The notes beneath the pieces are model-generated. The model was not told where the DNA came from, ran no database searches, and saw only the letters and a program-made list of their open reading frames with translations. From contig NZ_ARQF01000019.1 in the NCBI RefSeq assembly GCF_000384815.1, forward strand, positions 62,001 to 126,000: a stretch of 64,000 nt of DNA. Direction: 5' to 3'. Source of the stretch: Halodesulfovibrio aestuarii DSM 17919 = ATCC 29578. GTDB lineage: Bacteria; Desulfobacterota; Desulfovibrionia; Desulfovibrionales; Desulfovibrionaceae. Below, piece after piece: positions 1-9,415 of the stretch; position 1 is the first letter of the stretch; each line of letters begins with the position of its first letter. The translations under genes and the position numbers were made by a program.

Positions 1-549
1 TATGCACTCGAACGCGCCAAAAAAGCCGGAATTCCCACAACAACGATTCTCCATGCCGACTACAAAAGCAGGGAAACATTTGATGCGGCTATGATTGAAC
101 AACTGCAAGCTGCTGATATTGATATTGTTGTTCTCGCAGGTTTTATGCGCATATTAACTCCTTTGTTCATTCAAACATTTGCAGGACGCATTATTAATAT
201 CCACCCTGCGTTGCTGCCTTCATTTAAAGGAGCACACGGCATTACGGACGCTGTTAAGTACGGTGTAACACTGGCAGGATGTACAGTACATTTCGTTGAT
301 GAAATCATGGATAATGGTGCTATTATTGCTCAAGCAGTGGTACCCTTTACATCTGAAGAACCAGTAGAAGTTGTGCAAAATCGAGTTCTTAAGCTTGAGC
401 ACCGCATTTACCCGCAAGTGCTACAATGGATTTCCACAGGACGTGTAACTCTGAACGGACGTAAAGTTTTTGTGCAGGACATCGGATTACCCAAAGTGCC
501 CTCTGACGGTAGCTTTATCGTTTCACCTCAATTAGAAGATGGATTTTAG
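1..549 (+). CDS. purN: Phosphoribosylglycinamide formyltransferase PurN, 5'-truncated by window edge
   Basis: This enzyme transfers the formyl group of 10-formyl-THF to GAR, the third step of cytosolic purine synthesis. The reading frame is open from base 1, so the N-terminus lies outside the window; about 182 residues are visible of a usual 200-220. The family hallmark NIHPALLPSFKGAHG carries the catalytic His, and the later DNGAIIAQ segment matches the region with the conserved catalytic Asp. An upstream in-frame stretch reading ERAKKAGIPT is typical of PurN, so the ATG at 91 is internal and not the start. The LysR gene begins 3 nt after the stop, which suggests cotranscription. Confidence 0.95.
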   Translation, partial: YALERAKKAGIPTTTILHADYKSRETFDAAMIEQLQAADIDIVVLAGFMRILTPLFIQTFAGRIINIHPALLPSFKGAHGITDAVKYGVTLAGCTVHFVDEIMDNGAIIAQAVVPFTSEEPVEVVQNRVLKLEHRIYPQVLQWISTGRVTLNGRKVFVQDIGLPKVPSDGSFIVSPQLEDGF

Positions 550-552
550 GTA

Positions 553-1524
553 ATGAAAACAGGGCGAGTGAATCTGGCTTCAGTGAATCTTAATTTGCTT
601 GTTGCGCTTAAAGCACTGCTTGATGAAGGCAATGTTACCCGTGCAGCAAGTCGCTTAAATATTACACAAAGCGGTATGAGTAAAAACCTGAGGAATCTTC
701 GGGAACTCTTCGATGACCCACTTCTCGTCCGCAGTGGAAACAACTTTGCTCTCACAGAACGCGCCATTGAGCTAAATCAGGATCTGGAACGCATTCTTGG
801 TGAGGTAACCGAACTACTTGACCGCAGCAGCTTCGAGCCAGCGGAATGTGACCGAACCTTTACCTTTGCTACATCAGACTATGTGGCAGAATACATCTTT
901 CCCAAGGTATTAGAAAACTACCTGAAAGTTGCTCCAAATATATCCATCAGACTCGAGATAGCGGACAGTTCAACAATCAGTAAATTATCGAATGGTTCCT
1001 ACGATCTCATTACTTCCATGCTTGATTCACAATATCAGGGTTTGCATCACCTCGTTATCGGACGAGATCAGTTTGCATGTTGCATGCGTAAAAATCATCC
1101 TCTAATGCTCCGCGGTGGAGGGATTTCTCTCAACGAATACTGTACACTTGATCATGCTATCATTACGGGTGGCGGCGACAAGGTACAAGTTATAGACGCA
1201 GAACTGGCTAAAATTGGACAACGGCGGACAATACGTTTTGCAGCTCCACTCTTCACGACAGTCTGTAAAGTTGTAAGCGGTTCTGATATGATTGCGACTA
1301 TGCCGAGCCATATCGCGAGCAATCTTGCACCGGAGTTCGGTCTTTCATGGTGTGCTCTCCCCTTCTATGTTGAGTCGTTTGACTACACCATTGCGTGGCA
1401 TGAGCGACATCACCATGATGCCTCACACATTTGGTTCCGGAATACAATGCAGCAGCTTGTTCAAGCCAGTCTTTACAGCTACATGGCACAGGAATCGACG
1501 AGCAACGTTTTGTGCGTACTATAG
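553..1524 (+). CDS. LysR-family transcriptional regulator (NodD-like subgroup)
   Basis: The 323-residue protein has an N-terminal winged helix-turn-helix (about residues 9-68, with VTRAASRLNITQSGMSKNL as recognition region) followed by a periplasmic-binding-protein-like effector domain. The opening NLNLLVALKALLDEGNVTRA resembles the NodD/NahR/LeuO subgroup. Its start ATG lies 3 nt after the purN stop, without a strong Shine-Dalgarno of its own, so translational coupling is likely. The target genes and effector cannot be read from the sequence. The neighbouring AMMECR1 gene follows 11 nt later, so the three probably form one transcript. Confidence 0.9.
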   Translation: MKTGRVNLASVNLNLLVALKALLDEGNVTRAASRLNITQSGMSKNLRNLRELFDDPLLVRSGNNFALTERAIELNQDLERILGEVTELLDRSSFEPAECDRTFTFATSDYVAEYIFPKVLENYLKVAPNISIRLEIADSSTISKLSNGSYDLITSMLDSQYQGLHHLVIGRDQFACCMRKNHPLMLRGGGISLNEYCTLDHAIITGGGDKVQVIDAELAKIGQRRTIRFAAPLFTTVCKVVSGSDMIATMPSHIASNLAPEFGLSWCALPFYVESFDYTIAWHERHHHDASHIWFRNTMQQLVQASLYSYMAQESTSNVLCVL

Positions 1525-1535
1525 CGGAGAAAAGT

Positions 1536-2114
1536 ATGAATAATGAAAATGCAGACGTACGTAGTCTTTCCTTATCTAAGGCAGACAAAGACTATTTGAA
1601 AAAACTCGTGCAGTGGAGCATTACCACATATTTTGAAGGAGCACATACTCTTGATGATAAGGTTGTCCCTAAGCCGCAAAACAAGCTGCTGACGCAAGAG
1701 CTTGGGGCCTTTGTCACGCTTAAAAAAAATGACACGCTGCGTGGTTGCATTGGTAATGTCGTCGGGCAAGGCCCATTATACCTTACAGTTGCCCGCATGG
1801 CACGCGCTGCAGCATTTGAAGACCCTCGCTTTCCCCAAGTATCAGAATCGGAATTTGCAGAGCTTTCTGTAGAAATATCCATCATGGGACCAATCACCAT
1901 CTGTCCGGATACCAATCGTATAGAAATCGGAATCCACGGGCTTATCATACGACACGGAGCATACTCCGGCCTTTTGCTCCCGCAGGTTGCAAAAGAATGG
2001 CACTGGGATCGCAAAACATTTCTTGAACAAACCTGCATCAAGGCTGGACTCAAACCAAACATGTGGGAACATCCCTCCACAAAAATTTATTGGTTTGAAG
2101 CCTATGTCTTCTAA
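1536..2114 (+). CDS. AMMECR1-domain protein (AmmeMemoRadiSam system protein A)
   Basis: This is a 192-residue single-domain AMMECR1 protein. The signature LRGCIGN is present near residue 69, and the total length is normal for the family. I chose the ATG at 1536 because a GGAG-like ribosome site (gcggagaaaag) precedes it; an in-frame ATG at 1431 would add 35 residues inside the LysR gene. In many bacteria AMMECR1 belongs to a set with a MEMO protein and a radical SAM enzyme of unknown biochemical role. Neither partner is next to it here, so they may be elsewhere or absent. Confidence 0.88.
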   Translation: MNNENADVRSLSLSKADKDYLKKLVQWSITTYFEGAHTLDDKVVPKPQNKLLTQELGAFVTLKKNDTLRGCIGNVVGQGPLYLTVARMARAAAFEDPRFPQVSESEFAELSVEISIMGPITICPDTNRIEIGIHGLIIRHGAYSGLLLPQVAKEWHWDRKTFLEQTCIKAGLKPNMWEHPSTKIYWFEAYVF

Positions 2115-2270
2115 CCCCTACCTACACAACACTCTTTAATTTATACATTTTTATCTGATCTACAAATATCTTGCTTGCGCGGACAAACAATATCTTGCAT
2201 TATTGCTTCCCGCACTTAACTATGCGTAACCATCTACACATTTTTTGCATGATATTCTGGAGAGCCAACC

Positions 2271-3410
2271 ATGTCCGACGCAGATCGCCGCAGAATGTAT
2301 ATTTTTCTGCTTGTTATGACCATTGCTGTTGCAGCGGGTTTTCAAGCATGGCGTACCCTTTACAACAACTTTGCTGTTGATATTGTTGGTCTGACTGGTC
2401 AACAAATCGGCCTCATTCAATCCGTTCGTGAAGTACCTGGGTTTCTTGCTCTTCTCGTCATCTACCTATTGCTCTTCATTACAGAACACCGCCTCGCAGC
2501 AGTCTCTATAATTATCCTCGGTTTTGGTGTCGGGCTGACGGGCTTTTTACCTACATATCAAGGACTCATTATTACAACGCTTATAATGAGCTTCGGTATG
2601 CATTACTACGAGACAGTCAACCAATCCCTTACTCTACAATATTTCGACTTAAAAGAAGCACCTGTTATTATGGGGAGACTCCGTGCAATGGGGTCGGCAA
2701 CTAACCTTGTTGTCGGTGGTGTAATATTTCTGTTGAGTATGATACTTAATTTTCAGCAACTGTTTTTACTCTTCGGTAGTATTGTGATTCTGGCAGCCCT
2801 CTGGTGTTTAACGCAAAATCCAACGGCTGCTAACGTTCCTCCACAGAATAAAAAAATGGTTCTGCGCTGGCGCTACTGGCTCTTCTACCTGCTCAACTTT
2901 TTTGCAGGTGCCCGCCGACAAATATTTGTGGCATTTGCCGTGTTCCTTATGGTGGAAAAATTTCACTATTCCATACAGGAAATCACCTTGCTCTTCATAA
3001 TTAATAACGTCATAAACTGGTGGCTTTCTCCAGCCATAGGCAGGGCCATCAACAAATTCGGAGAACGCAAAGTCCTTTCACTGGAATACGCAGCTATGAT
3101 TTTTATTTTCACTTCGTATGCGTATGTTGACTCTAAATTGCTTGTTGCCTTCCTGTATGTACTCGATCACATTTTCTACAATTTTTCTCCGGCAATTAGA
3201 TCCTACTTCCAAAAAATTGCGGATCCGACCGATATTGCCCCTTCCATGGCAGTTAGCTTTACCATAAACCATATTGCTGCCGTTGTTATTCCTGTCTGTG
3301 GCGGCATATTATGGATGGTAGACTATAAGATTCCATTCATTGCTGCTGCAGGGCTGGCCTTTATTTCTCTTATTTTCGTGCAATGTATCAGCACACCGGA
3401 TCAGGACTAA
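2271..3410 (+). CDS. Major facilitator superfamily transporter
   Basis: The 379-residue protein is almost wholly hydrophobic and shows about 10-12 membrane spans separated by short charged loops. The pattern (for example NFAVDIVGLTGQQIGLIQSV early on, and a central basic loop before a second hydrophobic half) fits an MFS permease with two six-helix bundles. A ribosome site (ctggagag) lies just before the ATG. Nothing in the sequence identifies the substrate, and no biosynthetic or catabolic gene sits beside it to hint at one. It is short for an MFS protein but shows no sign of truncation. Confidence 0.8.
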   Translation: MSDADRRRMYIFLLVMTIAVAAGFQAWRTLYNNFAVDIVGLTGQQIGLIQSVREVPGFLALLVIYLLLFITEHRLAAVSIIILGFGVGLTGFLPTYQGLIITTLIMSFGMHYYETVNQSLTLQYFDLKEAPVIMGRLRAMGSATNLVVGGVIFLLSMILNFQQLFLLFGSIVILAALWCLTQNPTAANVPPQNKKMVLRWRYWLFYLLNFFAGARRQIFVAFAVFLMVEKFHYSIQEITLLFIINNVINWWLSPAIGRAINKFGERKVLSLEYAAMIFIFTSYAYVDSKLLVAFLYVLDHIFYNFSPAIRSYFQKIADPTDIAPSMAVSFTINHIAAVVIPVCGGILWMVDYKIPFIAAAGLAFISLIFVQCISTPDQD

Positions 3411-3497
3411 CCCACGAACACTCTGACAAAATCTACGACACGTACCATGTGCCACGGAACGTCATTCTACATCGCGAAACGACATAAGGAGAACAAA

Positions 3498-3983
3498 GTG
3501 AAAAAACTACTCTGCTTCGTACTCATTTGCATTACATGCGCTGCAGTTCCTGCATTCGCAAAAGAAGCTCCAAAACAAACAAAAGCAACGCAGGTTAGCG
3601 ACCCTAAAGCCGATACTCCTGCCGTGCTTACCTCACGCACTACTCCTATTTTTATTGGACAACAGGGGGCAGACAATCTTGGCTCCATGCTGGCATTTGA
3701 ACTCAAAAGTGCCTGCAACACATCCAGTCTGTTTAAAATGACAAACGAAGATGTGCCAAAAATTACAGTTATGATTACTACTATGTCAGAATTTTCAGAC
3801 CGTCCTAAAATCGGTTCTGTATACAGCATTGTGTGGGTATTTTCTGAAGACGCCAACAACCTGAAATATTACCTTGCTCAGGATACTGGAATTGTGACAG
3901 CAGACAATGTTACTATGCTCGCAACCTCCATAGCAAACAAAACAGATCAAATTGCTTTGCAATACGGGTACTTGTTTGAATAA
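3498..3983 (+). CDS. Small secreted protein of unknown function
   Basis: The start is the GTG at 3498, preceded by aaggag at good spacing; an in-frame ATG at 3447 has no ribosome site. The 161-residue product opens with a classical Sec signal peptide (VKKLLCFVLICITCAAVPAFA, cleavage after AFA), so the mature protein is periplasmic. The rest is a mixed alpha/beta sequence with a stretch DRPKIGSVYSIVWVFSEDAN and few cysteines. I do not recognise a family. It is followed after about 115 nt by an intrinsic terminator, so it ends a transcription unit. Confidence 0.7.
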   Translation: MKKLLCFVLICITCAAVPAFAKEAPKQTKATQVSDPKADTPAVLTSRTTPIFIGQQGADNLGSMLAFELKSACNTSSLFKMTNEDVPKITVMITTMSEFSDRPKIGSVYSIVWVFSEDANNLKYYLAQDTGIVTADNVTMLATSIANKTDQIALQYGYLFE

Positions 3984-4096
3984 ATCCACATTCTGTTAAC
4001 AAGTTCTCTTCTGCATAGATAAAGGCAAACCAGTACTAAACTGCCTTTAGTCGTTACGTATGCTCCAATTCAATGAATAAATACAACAGTACAAAT

Positions 4097-4147
4097 AAAA
4101 GCCAAGATCGCACTATGCTGACAGCATGTATGATCTTGGCTTTTTTA
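4097..4147 (+). terminator. Intrinsic terminator
   Basis: The arms AAAGCCAAGATC and GATCTTGGCTTT pair perfectly and are followed by a T-run. A weaker hairpin (AAAGGCA...TGCCTTT) lies at 4021-4048. Together they isolate the upstream secreted-protein gene from tupA. Confidence 0.85.
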
Positions 4148-4434
4148 TAAAATACCAGTCAGCCATAACTAATACCACGAGTCTTATTGTTATAAATCTC
4201 ACGGCAATAAATTTTTCACTGATCTTCTTGCTGTCATCCTCAGTTATCTATGGTTATCTTTTTCATATACAAATAATTATATTCAACAAAATAAGTATGT
4301 AACGAGTTATTTTTTTTCAAAGTGTCATTTTATAATCAGGTATTTTTAGTTTCCTTTAGTATAAAAATATGGTTACACCTCATTCAAGCACTTTTGAGGA
4401 CTAAAAATAACTTAAAATGACTTTGGAGCTCGTA

Positions 4435-5256
4435 ATGAAAAAATTTGCTGCCTTACTTCTCGCATTAGCGCTGCTCGTACCAGCAATGGCACAAGCGAAA
4501 GATAAAGTACTCATGATGGCAACCACCACCAGTACTGATAATACCGGACTGCTTGATGAGCTCATGCCTGAATTCACTAAAGACACTGGCATCGACATTC
4601 GCTGGACCGCTATCGGTACCGGTAAAGCACTTGCAATGGGCCGCAACTGCGATGTTGATGTACTGCTCGTACATGCTCCAGGTGCAGAAAAGAAATTTGT
4701 TAAAGATGGTCACGGCATTGGTCGCACCCAGCTTATGTACAACGACTTTGTTATCGTCGGTCCTGACACAGACCCTGCGCACGTAAAAGGTTTGCCTGTA
4801 GAAAAGGCACTGAAAGCAATTGCAAAAGCAAAAGCTCCTTTCGCTTCACGCGGTGACAACTCCGGTACCAACAAAAAAGAAATTTCCCTCTGGAAAGCTG
4901 CAGGCATGGCAGTTCCTGATAAAGCAGACTGGTACATGCAGCTTGGTCAGGGTATGCTCAAGACTCTGAACGCAGCAGCTCAAAAAGGTGCCTACACAAT
5001 GACTGACCGTGGTACTTGGATCAAGTACATGGACGTTAACAAAGGTAAGACACCATTGAACATCGTTGTAGAAGGCGATAAGGTACTCTTTAACCAGTAC
5101 AGTGCTATTGCAATCAACCCTGCTGTTTGCCCTAAGGCAAAAGTAGAACTTGCTAATGAATTCATCGGTTGGATGGCTTCACCTAAAGCACAGAAAGCAA
5201 TCGGCGACTTCCGTCTTCTCGGCAAACAGCTGTTTACTCCTAACGCAGGTAAATAG
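4435..5256 (+). CDS. tupA: Tungstate ABC transporter substrate-binding protein TupA
   Basis: This periplasmic binding protein captures tungstate for the TupBC importer. Tungsten is needed by tungsten-dependent formate dehydrogenases and aldehyde oxidoreductases in sulfate reducers. The 273-residue protein has a signal peptide (residues 1-22, ending AMAQA), then the family segment TTTSTDNTGLLDELMP that contains oxyanion ligands, and the motif YNDFVIVGP. I start it at 4435, where ttggagct gives a ribosome site; an ATG at 4417 adds six residues with no such site. An attenuator hairpin separates it from tupB, consistent with higher expression of the binding protein. A molybdate-binding ModA is less likely because the TTTST...NTGL pattern is TupA-like. 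Confidence 0.94.
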   Translation: MKKFAALLLALALLVPAMAQAKDKVLMMATTTSTDNTGLLDELMPEFTKDTGIDIRWTAIGTGKALAMGRNCDVDVLLVHAPGAEKKFVKDGHGIGRTQLMYNDFVIVGPDTDPAHVKGLPVEKALKAIAKAKAPFASRGDNSGTNKKEISLWKAAGMAVPDKADWYMQLGQGMLKTLNAAAQKGAYTMTDRGTWIKYMDVNKGKTPLNIVVEGDKVLFNQYSAIAINPAVCPKAKVELANEFIGWMASPKAQKAIGDFRLLGKQLFTPNAGK

Positions 5257-5283
5257 TTTGCTTTTGCACAAATAGGTTTTGCT

Positions 5284-5310
5284 GGGGTGGCTTTTGCCAC
5301 CCCTTTTTTT
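5284..5310 (+). terminator. Intercistronic attenuator between tupA and tupB
   Basis: The stem GGGGTGGC/GCCACCCC with a four-base loop is followed by seven T. It lies in the 69-nt gap between two genes of one operon, so partial termination would lower tupBC relative to tupA. This is a common layout after binding-protein genes. Confidence 0.85.
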
Positions 5311-5325
5311 GGGCAAGGAGATTAC

Positions 5326-6021
5326 ATGGGTTTCATATATGAAGGTCTGCTAAAGGCTTTTCAGCTTCTTTTCGACGGGAATCCGGAGACATGGTCTGCT
5401 GTATACATCACGCTCTGCGTATCATCTCTTTCTATTTTTCTAACAATCCTTCTTGGAGCACCGCTCGGCTTCGTACTTGGGTACTACCGATTTAAAGGAC
5501 GTGAGACCCTGCGGATGTTTACCGACACTCTTCTATCCTTCCCAACAGTGGTCATCGGTCTGCTTGTCTACTCACTGGTATCACGCCAAGGCCCTTTCGG
5601 CGACTATGGTTTGCTCTTTACTCTCCCCGGCATTGCCATTGGTCAAGTTATGCTCGGTATGCCTATCGTTGTAGCTATGGTCGCAAACGCGGTGGAAAAC
5701 GCCGAATCCGGCATGAAAGAAACATTGCTAACCCTCGGGGCAGATAAATTTCAGGTACTACGGGCAACGCTATGGGAAACCCGCTACCACCTCATGCTTG
5801 CCGGAGTTGCGGCCTATGGGCGCATAGTCTCTGAAATAGGTATTTCCATGATGGTAGGCGGAAACATCAAATGGCACACACGCACCATTACAACCGCCAT
5901 TGCGCTGGAAACCGGCAAAGGCGAATTTGCAATGGGCATTGCCCTTGGCGTGGTGCTGCTTATTATCGCCTTTGGGGTGAACTTCAGTGTCGCAAAACTC
6001 AAACGACGCGCGGGGCAATAG
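5326..6021 (+). CDS. tupB: Tungstate ABC transporter permease TupB
   Basis: This inner-membrane permease of 231 residues has five to six predicted spans. A BPD_transp_1-type loop with GADKFQVLRATLWE (near residue 145) serves as the EAA coupling motif that contacts the ATPase. The start at 5326 has an aaggag ribosome site seven bases upstream; earlier in-frame codons lie within the attenuator hairpin. Its location between tupA and tupC, and the single permease type, fit a homodimeric TupB. Confidence 0.93.
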   Translation: MGFIYEGLLKAFQLLFDGNPETWSAVYITLCVSSLSIFLTILLGAPLGFVLGYYRFKGRETLRMFTDTLLSFPTVVIGLLVYSLVSRQGPFGDYGLLFTLPGIAIGQVMLGMPIVVAMVANAVENAESGMKETLLTLGADKFQVLRATLWETRYHLMLAGVAAYGRIVSEIGISMMVGGNIKWHTRTITTAIALETGKGEFAMGIALGVVLLIIAFGVNFSVAKLKRRAGQ

Positions 6022-6023
6022 TC

Positions 6024-6680
6024 ATGTCGCTTTATCAACTTTCAAACATTGCTCAAATATATAGCGGCAGAACAGTCCTCACTATAGAATCCCTTACGCT
6101 GGAAGCAGGAACCATCACTGGTATAGTAGGCCCCAACGGCAGTGGTAAATCTACTCTTATGCGTATGCTTGCGTTTTTGGAATTACCACACACAGGTAAC
6201 GTACTCTATAAAGGGGTTGATACTTCCATTATGGATACTAAGCTAAGACGCGAAGTGACACTGCTTACCCAGCAACCATACTTGCTGAAGAGAAGTGTTC
6301 AAGAAAATATTGAATACGGTTTACATGTTCGGGGCATCTCAAATATTTCCGGCCTTGCAGCTTCTGCACTGGAAGAAGTAGGACTTTCACCAGCCATCTT
6401 CCTTACCCGCAACTGGTTTGAACTTTCCGGCGGCGAAGCGCAACGAGTAGCCCTTGCAGCACGTCTTGTTATTCGTCCAAGTGTACTGCTGATGGATGAA
6501 CCTACATCTTCTCTTGATGAAGAATCTGCTGAGCGCATCAGAAATGCAGCAGTACGCGCAAAAAATGAACATAAAACAAGTTTGATCATTGTTTCGCACG
6601 ACAGAGAATGGCTACGCTCTGTATCGGATCGAACAGTACTTATTCGTAACGGGAAAATAGACGCTGTACATTCAGGATAG
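6024..6680 (+). CDS. tupC: Tungstate ABC transporter ATP-binding protein TupC
   Basis: The 218-residue ATPase powers tungstate import. Visible motifs are Walker A (GPNGSGKST), Q-loop (LLTQQPY), signature (LSGGEAQRVAL), Walker B (VLLMDEPTSSLD) and the switch His in VSHD. It starts 2 nt after the tupB stop, so translation is coupled. No C-terminal regulatory domain is present, as is usual for TupC and unlike some ModC proteins, which carry a TOBE domain. Confidence 0.93.
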   Translation: MSLYQLSNIAQIYSGRTVLTIESLTLEAGTITGIVGPNGSGKSTLMRMLAFLELPHTGNVLYKGVDTSIMDTKLRREVTLLTQQPYLLKRSVQENIEYGLHVRGISNISGLAASALEEVGLSPAIFLTRNWFELSGGEAQRVALAARLVIRPSVLLMDEPTSSLDEESAERIRNAAVRAKNEHKTSLIIVSHDREWLRSVSDRTVLIRNGKIDAVHSG

Positions 6681-6869
6681 CAATACCGTTATCGCCTTTC
6701 CTGCTATACTCTCCCTATAGAATATCGTCACTTTACCGGATTAAAGAGACACTACTGTTATGTCCTTTTATACTATAAAGCATCACAAGACTTGTCGTCA
6801 CTCCAGTTACCCGCTATAGTCGACACTGCATAACTTTGGGCAGTAACTTTTTCTTATCAGGTGATTAAC

Positions 6870-8036
6870 ATGGATGCTTTTACTTATAGTGCCCCAACTC
6901 AGGTAATTTTTGGTCAAGACGCGGTCGATCTCATTGGCTGGCATATTGTGAAAGAAGCGTCTTCCGTTCTTCTTGTTATGGGAAACGGATCTGCCCGTAA
7001 TAACGGTGCGTATGAAGCAACAACCCGTTCATTGCAGGAAGCAGGCGTGGAGTGGACCGAGTTTTGGGGAATTAAACCCAACCCTTCACTTGAGCAAATT
7101 GAAGCGGGAATAAATATTGCCCGTAAATCCAGCGTAGGGGCAGTACTAGGCGTCGGCGGCGGCAGTGTTATTGACGCTGCAAAAGCCATCGCTGCTGGTT
7201 TCTACCTTGATGACTACTGGGAACGGGTTGAATCCCGCAAAGCAGTTGAGCGTTCTTTACCTGTATACACTGTTGTTACGTTGTCCGGTACTGGCTCTGA
7301 GATGAATGGTAAAGCTGTCATCACCAACGAGCAATTGCAAAAAAAATGGAGTCTTGGCGGTCACTGCATGATTCCGAAGGTAACTGCGATAGATCCCCTC
7401 TACCAAGTGCAGGCTCCATGGAAAATCACCGCAGGTAGCGGTATTGATGCAATGACTCACATTATGGAAAACTATTTCCGCGGACGCATTGCTGACAAAC
7501 GCACCGGATATTTTAATGAGGAGACAACCCTGAACATTTGTGAAGGACTACTCATTTCTCTCATTAACTCTATGCATTCCCTGCAGCACGACCCTTCCAA
7601 TTATGAAGCACGTGCCAACCTCGCATGGGCCTCCTGCTTAAGTCTTAACGGACTTACGGGATGCGGCTTATCCGGCGGAGACTGGACTTCTCATGCACTT
7701 GAGCATGCTCTTAGCGGACGATTTCCGCATATCCCGCATGGGGAAGGCCTTGCAGTTATCTTCCCTTCATGGATGCAGCAGGTTTGCGCAAAAGCTCCAG
7801 ATATTTTTAATAGATTTGCAGCGACAGTGTGGGGACAGGCAACTATTCAAGATGGTATCGATGCCACACGTGCAGCATTCTCCACTTGGGGAGCACCATC
7901 ACGTCTTTCCCACTGGGGCGTAACAGAAAAAGATGTCCCGCATCTTGTTGAAAATGCGTTCGCGTATCGTGACCTCGGGCGTATCGCACCACTCAGCAAA
8001 GAGGACGTTGCCGAAATTTTCATGCGCATATTATAA
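6870..8036 (+). CDS. Iron-containing alcohol dehydrogenase
   Basis: This is an NAD(P)H-dependent group III alcohol dehydrogenase of 388 residues. The Rossmann-like N-terminal half contains GGGSVIDAAKAIAAG, and the metal site is in the C-terminal helical half with SHALEHALS and HIPHGEGLAV supplying His ligands. The sequence resembles the YqhD/butanol dehydrogenase branch, which reduces aldehydes or acts on primary alcohols. The ATG at 6870 has aggtgatt as ribosome site; a GTG at 6861 is in frame but overlaps that site. It stands alone, closed by a terminator at 8071. The physiological alcohol cannot be told. Confidence 0.9.
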   Translation: MDAFTYSAPTQVIFGQDAVDLIGWHIVKEASSVLLVMGNGSARNNGAYEATTRSLQEAGVEWTEFWGIKPNPSLEQIEAGINIARKSSVGAVLGVGGGSVIDAAKAIAAGFYLDDYWERVESRKAVERSLPVYTVVTLSGTGSEMNGKAVITNEQLQKKWSLGGHCMIPKVTAIDPLYQVQAPWKITAGSGIDAMTHIMENYFRGRIADKRTGYFNEETTLNICEGLLISLINSMHSLQHDPSNYEARANLAWASCLSLNGLTGCGLSGGDWTSHALEHALSGRFPHIPHGEGLAVIFPSWMQQVCAKAPDIFNRFAATVWGQATIQDGIDATRAAFSTWGAPSRLSHWGVTEKDVPHLVENAFAYRDLGRIAPLSKEDVAEIFMRIL

Positions 8037-8070
8037 AAATTTATTGCAACAGATTTTATTAGTTACAAGT

Positions 8071-8107
8071 AAAGCCCGTTATCACATGCACGATGACGGG
8101 CTTTTTT
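8071..8107 (+). terminator. Intrinsic terminator after the alcohol dehydrogenase
   Basis: Arms AAAGCCCGTTATC and GATGACGGGCTTT flank an eight-base loop and are followed by T. It also sits between convergent genes. Confidence 0.85.
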
Positions 8108-8156
8108 AAGCCACAAAACCTCAGCGCTCTAAATTGACCGCGCCGGAGTACAAACC

Positions 8157-9149
8157 TTATCCAATCACAGAAGAAACAGCGATTTCTCGTAGGGTCTGAT
8201 AATATTTCCGGAACATCTGTTCCTGCTCTATCGTTGGAAACTTGCTGGAACCACATACGCCGGACTGAAAGACCAACACGGTACCATCAACCAGCATATA
8301 CCAGTTATAATAATATCCCGCGCTCCGGTCTCCTTTCCCCTTCGCCGAAAACATAACCCAAATCCCCTGAATATCTCCAAGCCGCTGAATACCTTGCGCC
8401 AAAATTTCCACGCCCCCGAACTGTTTTTTCAAGACTTCTGCAGAAACTCGACCCTGAAGTTCCTGCATAATACCTTCATCTGACCGCACACGCTTTGCCG
8501 GAACATACTGAATGGAGAAAAACGGAATGCCAGTTCCCAATGCACTCCGATACTCAAAAGAACGGTTAGCAGTGTCTGACCCGACCCGACCCCATGTTTT
8601 CGGAATAGAAACACGACAGGTTCTCCTTTTGCCACTGGCAACCCACTGGTAACGGGCGGTGGATACCAAGCCGTCATTAAATTCAAGTTCAGGATTCCGT
8701 ATATACTTTTCGGTATGAAGCAACACAGTACGTGCCATTACGGTTGGAAGACCGGACTCTGAATATGTCTGGATTTTTTTCGCCAATGAACTACACGGCG
8801 TACATCCAGCAGACTGAGAATACGTTTTTTTACTGGATGTAAGCAGCACAGAGTCAAGCTTCTGAAAATCTACAACATCATTATACTGTCCGCGTATAGA
8901 TGATACCGCATCATCAAGCAGGACAGCAAAAATCCCCGAGGCATTTTCGAACGTTTCAGACTGGGCAGGACATGTAGCGCAACACAGTTCCAGCCCCTGA
9001 CTATGCTTCATGTAAAAAGTATATAGCTCCATATCTACACTACGTATTGCCGGAACTTGCTTCAAACAAACATCATCTGCAACAACTTGCACAGTCGCAG
9101 TGCAAAGTAAAAAAATAATCGCAACCATACAGTTGCTCATACGTCTCAC
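8157..9149 (-). CDS. Secreted cysteine-containing protein of unknown function
   Basis: This minus-strand gene begins at GTG 9149, preceded by a strong GGAGGAG; ATG 9140 is the alternative. The N-terminus (MSNCMVAIIFLLCTATVQVVADD) is a signal peptide, so the 330-residue protein is exported. Cysteines cluster in pairs (LCCATC, CTPC, later single CRVS and GVCG), which suggests disulfides in the periplasm. The C-terminal half contains aromatic-rich stretches such as RSAGYYYNWYML. I do not recognise a family. It has no operon partner; convergent to the alcohol dehydrogenase and divergent from rlmN. Confidence 0.72.
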   Translation of the reverse strand: MRRMSNCMVAIIFLLCTATVQVVADDVCLKQVPAIRSVDMELYTFYMKHSQGLELCCATCPAQSETFENASGIFAVLLDDAVSSIRGQYNDVVDFQKLDSVLLTSSKKTYSQSAGCTPCSSLAKKIQTYSESGLPTVMARTVLLHTEKYIRNPELEFNDGLVSTARYQWVASGKRRTCRVSIPKTWGRVGSDTANRSFEYRSALGTGIPFFSIQYVPAKRVRSDEGIMQELQGRVSAEVLKKQFGGVEILAQGIQRLGDIQGIWVMFSAKGKGDRSAGYYYNWYMLVDGTVLVFQSGVCGSSKFPTIEQEQMFRKYYQTLREIAVSSVIG

Positions 9150-9415
9150 AGCACTCCTCCATAGCGGTAGAACAATTATACCCACACAAGAAAACTATAT
9201 TCACATATCACTATTCTCTTTAAAAAATAAGTAGTTATTTTACAGCAGACATGGAACACGGTGAGCAGACGGCAAGACTTACCATTTCGAAATACGCAAA
9301 GATTTCTACCGCCTCTTCACAGGTCAACCGTTAATGTATATAGAGTCTGTGGCGATGGCGCACTGCGTTCATCCACATATTCACCGGTACATAATGCCGG
9401 ATAAAAGGGGCCGTC